From Myxococcota bacterium (GTDB lineage: Bacteria > Myxococcota_A > UBA9042 > DTJE01): a stretch of DNA of 64,000 bases. Below, one piece after another: positions 1 to 7,890 of this stretch. A program made the translations under genes and the position numbers. Where the stretch lies: contig JAGOKF010000001.1 of assembly GCA_017994695.1 (NCBI GenBank), positions 1 to 64,000 of the forward strand. The letters are read 5' to 3'. The notes under the pieces were generated by a model that saw only the letters and a list, made by a program, of their open reading frames with translations, was not told the DNA's origin and did no database searches. How positions within the stretch are numbered: position 1 is the first letter of the stretch; every line of letters begins with the position of its first letter.

Positions 1-478
1 GTCCAAAGACCCGCCCCGATGAAGAGGGGATTGCGACTTCCCCCCCCCTTCGTTCCGTCCGGCCCATCCGGAGGCCAAAGACCCGCCCCGATTAAGAGGG
101 GATTGCGACGCTCCCGGACGGCCTCACGGAACACGCGGCGGATGATGTCCAAAGACCCGCCCCGATGAAGAGGGGATTGCGACGTCCGTCCTCGGTCGAT
201 GCGAACGGGAGCAGAGAGAGTCCAAAGACCCGCCCCGATGAAGAGGGGATTGCGACCCAAAACCTGACCCCCCGGAGGTCCGAACCAGTGAAATGTCCAA
301 AGACCCGCCCCGATGAAGAGGGGATTGCGACAGGACCAGGTTCGGGGAGGACCAGTAGTGGCGCGGAGTCCAAAGACCCGCCCCGATGAAGAGGGGATTG
401 CGACATGGTATCGCAGAACAGACGCATCATCACCCGGCCGTGTCCGAAGACCCGCCCCGATGAAGAGGGGATTGCGAC
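1..478 (+). CRISPR. CRISPR array, 7 repeats and 6 spacers, open at the left window edge
   Basis: Seven 37-nt repeats start at 1, 73, 147, 220, 295, 368 and 442. Spacers are 35, 37, 36, 38, 36 and 37 nt. The repeat begins GTCCAAAG and ends GGGGATTGCGAC. Its CCCC and GGGG blocks can form a short hairpin. The ATTGCGAC end resembles the 8-nt 5-prime handle (ATTGAAAC-like) of type III crRNAs, so transcription probably runs rightward from a leader left of the window. Repeat 2 has two substitutions (T to G at repeat position 2, G to T in GATGAAG) and the last repeat has one (A to G at position 5). A changed terminal repeat fits the old, leader-distal end. The cas6 gene nearby is the likely processing enzyme. 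The true size of the array cannot be seen. Confidence 0.97.
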
Positions 479-653
479 GCAAATGGTCATACGATCTAGA
501 ACACAGCCAGACTGCCTGGAGGAAACCTCGCGGGTGAAGACCAGCACGACGGGCACAGAGGCAGGACGCCGCCGGAAGCCCCATGCATCGTCATGGTGTT
601 TGCTGCTGGAAAACGTGCTAGGCTTCCCTTGAACGAACAGCAGCGAGGCGGCG
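479..653. other. Array trailer and upstream region of the RT-primase gene
   Basis: No gene or further repeat copy is visible here. A TGCTAGGCT stretch at 616-624 resembles an extended -10 element, but no good -35 lies at the right distance. A GAGG ribosome-binding site at 645-648 precedes the ATG at 654. The RT-primase gene may be read from a weak local promoter or by read-through from the array. Confidence 0.4.
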
Positions 654-3158
654 ATGCACCTGGTGACCCTCGAGGCACTGGCGGATCCTGCAAGACTGCG
701 GAGGGCGTTCGATGAGGTGAACATCCGGAAGGGCTCCGCCGGAACGGACGGAGTCACCGTGCACCAGTTCGGCGCCGACCTGGAGCGCCAGATCGCCCGT
801 CTCGCAGAGGAACTCGCTTCCGAAACCTACCGGGCTCTTCCGGTGCTTCGTGTGAACGTGCAGGAACATGGAAAGACACGTCCTCTTGCAGTGCCGACGG
901 TGCGGGACAGGGTCGTGCAAAGGGCCCTGGCCGAACTGCTCCAACCGGTCCTGGAACCGCACCTTTCGGATGCAGCCTACGCCTTCCGTCCCGGCAGGGG
1001 AGCCCTGGCGGCGGTCCAGGCCGCGAAGAAGGCCCTCGAAGAGGGACGCCGGACCGTCGTGGTCGGGGACATCCAGCGCTTCTTCGAACGCATTGACCAC
1101 GGACTGTTGCTGACCGCACTGGGCTCCTTTGTCCGGGATCACCGCCTGCTTCGACTGGTCCAGGACATGGTCCGCGCCCAGGTGCTGGACCACATGGTCC
1201 TGCAGGACAACCTGCTGACCGTACACCAGGGATCGCCGCTCTCGCCGCTGTTGTCCAACCTCTATCTGGTCCCGTTCGACCGTTCGGTCCTGGAGGCCGG
1301 GTACCAGTTGATCCGTTACTGTGACGACTTCGCCGCCCCGTGCCGGGACCCGGCAGAGGCCCTCCGGTTGCTGGAACGGTGCCGCCAGCGCCTGTCCGAA
1401 CTTCGCCTGGCCCTCCATCCATCCAAGACCCGGATCGCCATGCCCGGGGAACCCTTCGTGTTCCTGGGATTCCGATTCCTGGAACAGGAGGTCGGACCGT
1501 CGAGGGAGGCCGTAGAAAGCCTGGAGGGCCGGCTCGCCGAGGCGGCTGGTCGAGGTGCGGGACGCGCCGAACTGGGCGACATCCTGCGCGGGTGGTTCCA
1601 GTATTTCGGCTCGGTCCCGGCAGAACTCTCCAGGACACCGGAAGGCAGGCTCGCCTGCGAGGGAGCCGGCCTGGCGGCCCCAACCGGCGAAGGGCAGCAG
1701 GATCCGACGACGCCGGGAACGGATGAGAGACCGCGACGCGATCCGATCGACCTGCGTCTGGACATGGGCGGAATGCTGCGCATGCTGGAGATCTTTGCGG
1801 GTCGCGAGGACCGGTACGCCGAGGAACGCCTGGACTCCCGGGGACAACGGCGCTTCCTGGCAGTGGAACGCCCGCTGCAGCCGGAGGACCTGCAAGATCA
1901 CCTGGAGGGCCGACGCACCCTGGGGATCTTCCCTGTCCGAAGCAACGGCACCGTGCGGATTCTGGCCTTCAACCTCAACGTGCGGAAATCGGACCTGGAC
2001 GAGGACCCGGCCTCCCGGGAGGCTGCCCTGTGCGAGGTGCACTCCTTCGCCATCGCCCTCCTCAAGTCGATCCGCGTCCTGGGCATCGATGCCCTGCTGG
2101 AGGATTCCGGAAGCAAGGGAAGGCACGTCTGGGTGTTCTTCCAGGAAGCCGTATTGTCCGCCGATGCCCGAAGGCTGGCCCTCCGGATCCTGGAGGCGGC
2201 CGGACCCGTGCCACAGGGAATCGTGCTGGAACACTTCCCGGACCGGGACCGCTGGAAACCGGACCAGTGCGGGCCCGCGCTGAAGTTGCCGCTGGGGCTG
2301 CACGGGCGCACGGGGCGACGGTGCTGGCTCCTGGCAGAGGACGGACGTCCCGTACCGGATCCACCGGGCGCCCTGGCAGCAGTCCGCCTCGTGACCCGTT
2401 CGGTTCTGGAGTCGCTGGCACCCGTGCAGGTTGAGGGAAACTCGGAATCCGGGACGGAGACCCGTCCGGAACACGACGCGGGGCGGCACAGGGGCGATCC
2501 GGCCTGGAGCGATGCCGACGCGGCACCCCTGACCGGGTTTCCGGCAGCCCGTCGGGTCCTGGCGGCATGCGCCATCGTCCGATACCTCTACCGCAAGGCT
2601 CGAGCCACGGCCTGGCTCTCCCACGGCGAGCGCCTCGTCCTGCTGCACTCGCTGGGTCATGTCGGCACCGAGGCAGCGTCGGTCATCCACCGGATCATGT
2701 CCTTCACCCGGAACTACGACCGGCGAACGACCCAGCGATGGTTCGATTCCCGGAAGGACCACCCCATTTCCTGCGTGCGGATCCGGGAAACCTTCTCGGG
2801 GCTCAGCGCGGGCCTGTCCTGCGACTGTCGCCTTCCCGTTCCCCGGGGGGGCTATCCCTCCCCCGTGCTCCACGCCGTGGCGGCCGGGGAGGTGGAGGTC
2901 TTCCGGCAGGCGGCCACGGAGCGGGAGCAGAAGCGCCTGGCCAGGCATCCCGTCGAGCGTGCGGAGGCCGAGCGGATCGTGGCCCGACTGGCGGACCTGC
3001 GCCGACAACAACGGGGAATCGACAAGGCCATCGGCGAGTTGCAGGCGACTCTTTCCCTCTTGATGGATGCTGCGGGCGGGGACCGGCTGGAACTGTCCAC
3101 CGGGACCCTGGTGCGGGAGTCCCGGGAGACCGGTCCGGTGTTTCGCATCGAGTTGTAG
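654..3158 (+). CDS. CRISPR-associated reverse transcriptase fused to primase-like (AEP/PriS) and PriL-like Cys domains
   Basis: An 834-aa fusion. Residues 20-330 form a group II intron-like reverse transcriptase: GTDGV (30-34), GDIQRFFERID with D139, QGSPLSPLLSN (192-202), the catalytic YCDD at 222-225 and a later FLGFRF. The first YADD position is Cys, but both Asp remain. Residues 360-600 resemble the archaeo-eukaryotic primase small subunit found in CRISPR-associated and TOTE-type prim-pols, with SGSKGRHVW carrying H491. At the expected metal-binding DxD the sequence reads N440-L-N442. Residues 640-770 have four Cys, ending SCDC, like the PriL-type domain of those primases; the tail is a coiled coil. 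RT-AEP fusions are known in type III loci, where they are linked to spacer acquisition. No Cas1 is fused here. The gene is convergent with the CARF-HEPN gene, 8 bp away. Confidence 0.9.
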   Translation: MHLVTLEALADPARLRRAFDEVNIRKGSAGTDGVTVHQFGADLERQIARLAEELASETYRALPVLRVNVQEHGKTRPLAVPTVRDRVVQRALAELLQPVLEPHLSDAAYAFRPGRGALAAVQAAKKALEEGRRTVVVGDIQRFFERIDHGLLLTALGSFVRDHRLLRLVQDMVRAQVLDHMVLQDNLLTVHQGSPLSPLLSNLYLVPFDRSVLEAGYQLIRYCDDFAAPCRDPAEALRLLERCRQRLSELRLALHPSKTRIAMPGEPFVFLGFRFLEQEVGPSREAVESLEGRLAEAAGRGAGRAELGDILRGWFQYFGSVPAELSRTPEGRLACEGAGLAAPTGEGQQDPTTPGTDERPRRDPIDLRLDMGGMLRMLEIFAGREDRYAEERLDSRGQRRFLAVERPLQPEDLQDHLEGRRTLGIFPVRSNGTVRILAFNLNVRKSDLDEDPASREAALCEVHSFAIALLKSIRVLGIDALLEDSGSKGRHVWVFFQEAVLSADARRLALRILEAAGPVPQGIVLEHFPDRDRWKPDQCGPALKLPLGLHGRTGRRCWLLAEDGRPVPDPPGALAAVRLVTRSVLESLAPVQVEGNSESGTETRPEHDAGRHRGDPAWSDADAAPLTGFPAARRVLAACAIVRYLYRKARATAWLSHGERLVLLHSLGHVGTEAASVIHRIMSFTRNYDRRTTQRWFDSRKDHPISCVRIRETFSGLSAGLSCDCRLPVPRGGYPSPVLHAVAAGEVEVFRQAATEREQKRLARHPVERAEAERIVARLADLRRQQRGIDKAIGELQATLSLLMDAAGGDRLELSTGTLVRESRETGPVFRIEL

Positions 3159-3166
3159 CGAATCGT

Positions 3167-4774
3167 TCAGTCCGGTCGCGAATACCGCCGGAAGCGAACG
3201 AACCGGAATCGGACGACCCGGGATCCGTCCTTGTCCGTCTGGACGTCCCGCCGGGAGGTGGCCGCCACGCAGGTGATTCCCCTGCGCTCCAGGCGCTCCA
3301 CGAGCAGGTGGGTCAACGTGAATTCCCCCTGGACCATCGCATGCGTGGTATCGGCGGGGATCCGTTCCAGAACACTGTCCGCCAGCCGGATCAGACCCTG
3401 CTCGTCGAGGTCCGGCGGCACTTCGGGGAAGGGAATGTCCACCACCCGGGGAGCCATGGTCGCCGCCGCGGCACGCTGTCCTTCGTCCCAGAGGTCCGAG
3501 GGGTGGTTGCTCAGATTGAGGAAGATGGACGACTCCCGATCCCGCTTCCCGACGGGCGGCGGTTGTCCCGCGGTGGCCTGGAGGTGCTCCACCTCCCTGC
3601 CAATTTCCTTGATCAGCCTGTCAGCGACTCGGGGAGAATCGTTCATGCCTCCGTGATCGATGTCGTTGCGCAGCATGGCGAGCGTTTCAAAACCCTTCAT
3701 ATTGCGGTAGCAGTCCCCCTCCGCAGCCATGCGGGCCTTCCGGGAGAAACCCCGGCCCGGCGTGGCGGCCTCGGGCGACGCGTACCTCGTGACCCATGCC
3801 TCCCGGACCGTGGTGGCGGCCTCCGAGTAGCGCTGCATGTCCAGATACAGTCTGGCGAGCGCCGCCAGGGCGGCGTCCCCCTCGGGCCCTTTCAGGCTGT
3901 CGGTCCGAGCCAGCGGGGCCGCGAATCTTCGGATCCGGTCCAGCACGTCGGCCAGGGGCGGAAGATACCGACGGACCTCCTCCTCGGACTCATCCAGCGC
4001 GCTCATCAGATTCCTGCTCGCGGAGACCTCCTCTTCCCTTCCCAGGAGCAGATCGCCGGTGCGGACCGTGACCAGGGCTTCCCCGAAGTTCTTCAAGGCC
4101 TCCGCCAGCCGATCCAGGACGGGCTTCGGGCCCTGTTGTCCCTGGAGGGCCCATTGCTTGCGGAGATCCCTTCCCAGCCGACGGGCGGGCTCCGCCACGC
4201 CTGAAACCCGGCCCGTCTTCAGGAACAGCGACAGCGCCTGAGCCCAATCCACCAGTTCCGTGAAGGCGGTCAGTTCCCAGACGTCGGTGGGTTGATCCTT
4301 CACCAGGTTCCCGGCATAGAAGACCCGCACCTCGGGACGGCGGTCGTCCACCGCCCGAACGAAGGACAGTGCGGCCGCCGCGAAGAACGGCTGGGAACGG
4401 AAGCCGTTGGTGATGTCCAGGACCAGCAGGGTGTCCTCGGGAACCCGGAACTCCTGTCGCAGCGTGTCGAACTGCTGCCACAGTTCCCCAGGGTTCTCTC
4501 CGTTGGGGATTGCTCTGCGCTTGAGCGACAGACCGGTCAGATGCCGGATTTCCGCGGTCAAGGGACCTTCGTGCCTGGTCCAGGCCTCGTCGGTGCAGAT
4601 GATCACGACCTCGTCCGGCGGGATGCCCTCCTGTTGCAGCATCCGGCAGAGAGCCGCGGTGGCGTAGCAGGAGGTGTGACTCCCCTCGCCCCGACCCCAC
4701 TGGTATCGGGTTGTTTCGTATTGCGTCCTGCCCAGGAATGCCGCCAAACGGGTCCTCTTTCCTGCCGAATCCAT
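3167..4774 (-). CDS. CARF-HEPN ancillary RNase (TM1812/Csx2-like) with an extra C-terminal domain
   Basis: A 535-aa protein, the last gene of the cmr operon. The N-terminal Rossmann-like part ends in DITNGFRSQP (120-129), the counterpart of the DxTHGFR motif of TM1812/Csx2-type CARF sensors that bind cyclic oligoadenylate. A helical region of about 200-400 contains RNDIDH (369-374), the R-x4-H motif of HEPN ribonucleases. Residues 416-535 form a separate small domain (FLNLSNHPSDLW at 418-429, VQGEFTLTH at 481-489, then ATSRRDV). I associate it with small stand-alone CRISPR-accessory proteins, possibly related to Csx15-type predicted ring nucleases; that link is from memory and uncertain. Expected role: RNA degradation when Cas10 makes cyclic oligoadenylate, possibly with built-in signal removal. 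Confidence 0.85.
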   Translation of the reverse strand: MDSAGKRTRLAAFLGRTQYETTRYQWGRGEGSHTSCYATAALCRMLQQEGIPPDEVVIICTDEAWTRHEGPLTAEIRHLTGLSLKRRAIPNGENPGELWQQFDTLRQEFRVPEDTLLVLDITNGFRSQPFFAAAALSFVRAVDDRRPEVRVFYAGNLVKDQPTDVWELTAFTELVDWAQALSLFLKTGRVSGVAEPARRLGRDLRKQWALQGQQGPKPVLDRLAEALKNFGEALVTVRTGDLLLGREEEVSASRNLMSALDESEEEVRRYLPPLADVLDRIRRFAAPLARTDSLKGPEGDAALAALARLYLDMQRYSEAATTVREAWVTRYASPEAATPGRGFSRKARMAAEGDCYRNMKGFETLAMLRNDIDHGGMNDSPRVADRLIKEIGREVEHLQATAGQPPPVGKRDRESSIFLNLSNHPSDLWDEGQRAAAATMAPRVVDIPFPEVPPDLDEQGLIRLADSVLERIPADTTHAMVQGEFTLTHLLVERLERRGITCVAATSRRDVQTDKDGSRVVRFRFVRFRRYSRPD

Positions 4775-4798
4775 CGAAGACTCCCTGTACTCCGGGGC

Positions 4799-5755
4799 TC
4801 AGGCCCCGTCCACCACCTTCAGGCGCCCCAGTCCGATAGAGGTCTTCTTGCCGACCCCCAGAATCTCCGCCGCCGCGAGCAGGGATCCGAACCGGGAGAG
4901 CGGTGGACCTTCGAAATCGATCTCGCCGACCCAGCCGTCCAGCGGAATGCGACGGTGCCCCTGGCGGGCCGAGGAGGTCGTTGCTCCGCTCTCCCGGGCG
5001 AGCCGGTTGCGGGAGGAGACGACCTCCCCAGCCGCCCGCACCAGGTCCCGGAAATCCAGTTCCAGCGCTTGAGCGCAATGAAAGTAGGCCAGGGAGGAGA
5101 CCTGACCCAGCAGCGATTTCGCGATCCGCAGGAAGGTCACCTCCTCCGCCGTTCGCGGTTCCGGATGGCCCAGTTGCAGGGGCGTGAGGAACCGGATCGT
5201 GACGGTCCGCTCGATCTGCAGCGGCCGGGCTGGAAGACGGAGCAGCGGCGGCGTTTTCCCGGTGTCTCGTCCCGCGACCACGAGCGGGACCTCCCCCTCA
5301 TCCCCATTCGCCGTGGCATTCAGGAGACGGACCGGCAGTTCGGTCGGCCCGAGGACCAGATGCTCCATCGCTGCCCGCAGAAAGGGCCACAACGCCACCG
5401 CACGCCCCACCAGGATCACGCGAACGGAGGCCCGTTCCCGATCCTCCGGAGGCACGATCCGGATGGCGGACGGGATCTCGGTTTCCGAACGGCGACGATC
5501 GGACCAGGGAGGAACCCGTGGGTCGAACAGCACACCGAAGGGACAACCGAACACCGCGGCGCAATCGCCGCATTCCTCGCGTTCCGGATGGAGGCACCAG
5601 ACGCGGCGGCGAAAGGCGGTCTTCAGGGCGCCCCGCACGACCGCAGGTGCGGCAACCATGGGCCTGCCAGATCCCTGCGCCGCCAGCGAGCAGTGGATGT
5701 CGGAATGAAAAAGCGAAGAACGGTTTGATCCGACATCCTTGGAATCATCAGCCAT
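4799..5755 (-). CDS. cas6: CRISPR endoribonuclease Cas6
   Basis: About 318 aa from the ATG at 5755, which overlaps the cmr6 stop by 8 bp; the longer frame to 5797 would cut further into cmr6. Cas6 cleaves the repeat RNA to give crRNAs with an 8-nt 5-prime tag. The sequence has the N-terminal Cys cluster seen in PF10040-type Cas6 (CLHPEREECGDC, then CPFG) and ends in the glycine-rich loop GVGKKTSIGLGRLKV typical of RAMP proteins. It sits between cmr6 and the CARF-HEPN gene in one operon. The catalytic His cannot be assigned from sequence alone. Confidence 0.9.
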   Translation of the reverse strand: MADDSKDVGSNRSSLFHSDIHCSLAAQGSGRPMVAAPAVVRGALKTAFRRRVWCLHPEREECGDCAAVFGCPFGVLFDPRVPPWSDRRRSETEIPSAIRIVPPEDRERASVRVILVGRAVALWPFLRAAMEHLVLGPTELPVRLLNATANGDEGEVPLVVAGRDTGKTPPLLRLPARPLQIERTVTIRFLTPLQLGHPEPRTAEEVTFLRIAKSLLGQVSSLAYFHCAQALELDFRDLVRAAGEVVSSRNRLARESGATTSSARQGHRRIPLDGWVGEIDFEGPPLSRFGSLLAAAEILGVGKKTSIGLGRLKVVDGA

Positions 5756-6479
5756 GGAAATTGCCATATCCCGCCCTCGTCTTGGCTCCGACACCATGGA
5801 CGGTCAAGGCCCGCTGCAACAGTTGCATGGCAAGCCCAGCGAGATCCTTGTCGGATGCCTCGACGGCAAAGAAGAAACGCCCCCGAACCGCAACGAAGGA
5901 AACCGGGGTCGGGTCATCCCAGTCGGCCGCGGGTCGGTCATCGCGACTTCCGTATGCCAGGTGATGCGGGGTCATCACATCCCTCACAAAGGGAGTGGGA
6001 CAGGAACTCGTGGGAACCCACCAGGCATCGTGAAAGACCACCATGCCGGCAGCCTCCGTCGTTCCGAAAAGGGCTTCCTGCATGTCCTTCAGGGGACCAT
6101 CGTCGTGCCCGGCGGCAACGGCTTTTTCCCGGAGGGACTGCGCGAGGGAGGCCACGACTCCCTTCAGGCTGGATCCGGGAATCAGGGGCATCCCGTAGGT
6201 GTGGTGAAGCCGCAACCCCCACTCGAACACGCCCCGGTCTCCCAGGCCCGTGACCAGGCGGCCAAGGACGTCCATTTCGAGGGTGGCCGCAGCCATTCCA
6301 TCGCCACCGGCACCTCCCTCGGGAAAGCAGGCCTTCCAACGGCCCAGCCATTGGCGGTAGGCCGGGTTGGGCCCAAGATCACACAGTCTTTGCACCAGCA
6401 CCTCCCGGGCTGCCGGGGTCTCGAACCAGTCGGCATAGTCCTTCCGAATCTTGAAGAGCAGTCCCGGATGCAGGTCCAT
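5748..6479 (-). CDS. cmr6: Type III-B RAMP protein Cmr6
   Basis: 243 aa. The start at 6479 is chosen because GGAAGGAGGACCC sits directly upstream; the longer open frame to 6779 overlaps cmr5. Cmr6 caps the 3-prime end of the Cmr backbone. Visible features are the RAMP motif IPGSSLKGVV near residues 99-108, preceded by HHTYGMP, and the C-terminal glycine loop GVGAKTRAGYGNF. Both are the hallmarks of Cmr6. The gene overlaps cas6 downstream. Confidence 0.95.
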   Translation of the reverse strand: MDLHPGLLFKIRKDYADWFETPAAREVLVQRLCDLGPNPAYRQWLGRWKACFPEGGAGGDGMAAATLEMDVLGRLVTGLGDRGVFEWGLRLHHTYGMPLIPGSSLKGVVASLAQSLREKAVAAGHDDGPLKDMQEALFGTTEAAGMVVFHDAWWVPTSSCPTPFVRDVMTPHHLAYGSRDDRPAADWDDPTPVSFVAVRGRFFFAVEASDKDLAGLAMQLLQRALTVHGVGAKTRAGYGNFHG

Positions 6480-6492
6480 GGGTCCTCCTTCC

Positions 6493-6951
6493 TCAGGCGG
6501 GATCGGTCCACCGAGCCTCGGCCAGGCGCTTGAACCACAGCGCCGCCATGGCCGCCAACTCAGTGAGTTCCCTGTATTCCCGGACCGGCGAAGACAGGCA
6601 GCGCGAGAGCAGCGCCTCGACGGCCGAGGAACGGGCATCGGGCCGCACTCCGGTGCGCTCCTGCATGGATGGGTCGGCAAGCACTCTGGCCAGGCAGCGC
6701 AGATATGCCCCATGGCATTCCAGGTCCTGGTCTTCCCGACCCCCGGCCGCCAGGCCTCTGAGTCCGCCCTTGCCGGCAAAGAACGTCACCGCCAGCGTCA
6801 GGCCGTTCTGCCGCATGCAGCGCGGGAAGTCCTGGCTGCGATTCCGGAAGTTCTTGCGGAATTCCGGCAACTGGCCCTGTCTCGTCCTCTCCCACTCCAG
6901 GATCCCTTGCCAGACCGACTCGGCCACTCGGGCCTCGATGGAGCGAGGCAT
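6493..6951 (-). CDS. cmr5: Type III-B small subunit Cmr5
   Basis: 152 aa, all-helical in appearance, the usual size for Cmr5 (Cas11-like small subunit), which lines the central filament of the Cmr complex. The N-terminal IEARVAESVW helix, the central GLTLAVTFFAGKGG and the late ELAAMAALWFKRLAEA helix fit the family. It lies in the standard position between cmr4 and cmr6. GGGGAGG precedes its ATG, which lies 3 bp after the cmr4 stop. Confidence 0.92.
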   Translation of the reverse strand: MPRSIEARVAESVWQGILEWERTRQGQLPEFRKNFRNRSQDFPRCMRQNGLTLAVTFFAGKGGLRGLAAGGREDQDLECHGAYLRCLARVLADPSMQERTGVRPDARSSAVEALLSRCLSSPVREYRELTELAAMAALWFKRLAEARWTDPA

Positions 6952-6954
6952 GAT

Positions 6955-7890
6955 TCAACCTCCCCGGACCCGGGCCAGGCGCACCCGGCCGTGTCCCGTG
7001 GTCTCCTTGCCGCCGAAGGAATGCACGATGTGCGTTCGGTCCCTCCAGAGGAGATCCAGGCATCCCTGGCCGTCCAGGGCCTCGGCCTTGGGCCTCCGAC
7101 TGCCGAACGAGTGAATGGCCCCGACCAGCACCGACTCGGCCGGCAGGTACTCCTCGTTCCACAGGGCACCCTGCTGGACCGTCCGGGTCCCCGGGTCGAT
7201 GCGCACGCGGGCCACGACCTCGGTGGCATGTTCGGCGAAATACCGGAAGGTGTCGTCGGGCAACAGGCAGAGGCGACGGGTCAGGTAGTCGTCCTCCCCC
7301 TCCGCCAACAGGTTCCGGGCGAGGAATGCTCCGACGACCTCCAGCCGTTCATCGACCTGGAGGTTCGTCTCCATGTCCTCCAGGTCCAGGCGCGGACTCG
7401 CGGCGACGAACAGGAGGCTCCCAGGTGCCACACGCGCTGCGGCGTCGTCCGGCATGGCCGCGCTGTCGCGGACGAGTTCCGCAAGGGCACCCCGGAACCT
7501 TTCGTCCCCGAATCCGACCTCCTGCGCCAGTCTCAGCAGCCGGCGCAACGCGATGGGACTGGTGGTCAATGCAAAGACGGCCCGGGACGCCCGGACCGGC
7601 AGGATCAGCAACCGGGCATCGGAGGTGGCCAGGGCCCCGGCGAAGGTATCGCGATCCCCATCCTCTTCGGCACCCCGTTTCCGGAAGCCGAACAAGGTGT
7701 CCTCATCGCCGGTCGAACCCCGGGCCGCGACCCATGACCGCAAGGCCCCCTTGACCGAGGATCCCGGAATGTAGGGATAGCCGGTGCTGCGCTCGCGCAC
7801 CAGCGGAAGGTCCACGATGTCCACCGAACTCCCCGACCCGACATGCAGCGGCGAGAGGGCGTGGACGAAGAACAGGTCCGTCGCGGTCAT
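6955..7890 (-). CDS. cmr4: Type III-B backbone RAMP nuclease Cmr4 (Cas7 family)
   Basis: 311 aa. The start is ATG 7890, overlapping the cmr3 stop as ATGA, with GAGG upstream; the longer frame to 7929 is not needed. Cmr4 forms the repeated backbone and cuts the bound target RNA at 6-nt steps. The N-terminus has HVGSG, VDLPLVRE and IPGSSVKGALR (41-51). D27 in VDLPL sits where the family has its cleaving Asp, so target cleavage is expected to be active. The C-terminus carries a SFGGKETTGHGR-like glycine loop. Confidence 0.95.
   Translation of the reverse strand: MTATDLFFVHALSPLHVGSGSSVDIVDLPLVRERSTGYPYIPGSSVKGALRSWVAARGSTGDEDTLFGFRKRGAEEDGDRDTFAGALATSDARLLILPVRASRAVFALTTSPIALRRLLRLAQEVGFGDERFRGALAELVRDSAAMPDDAAARVAPGSLLFVAASPRLDLEDMETNLQVDERLEVVGAFLARNLLAEGEDDYLTRRLCLLPDDTFRYFAEHATEVVARVRIDPGTRTVQQGALWNEEYLPAESVLVGAIHSFGSRRPKAEALDGQGCLDLLWRDRTHIVHSFGGKETTGHGRVRLARVRGG

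Noticed and set aside
165-757. Several open frames across the CRISPR array and its right flank, on both strands
   Set aside because: Their sequences are translations of the repeat unit (CPKTRPDEEG repeated). They are by-products of the array.
618-3011. A 797-aa minus-strand open frame opposite the RT-primase gene
   Set aside because: Low-complexity translation without domain features; the plus-strand frame has all RT motifs. Long antisense frames are expected at this GC content.
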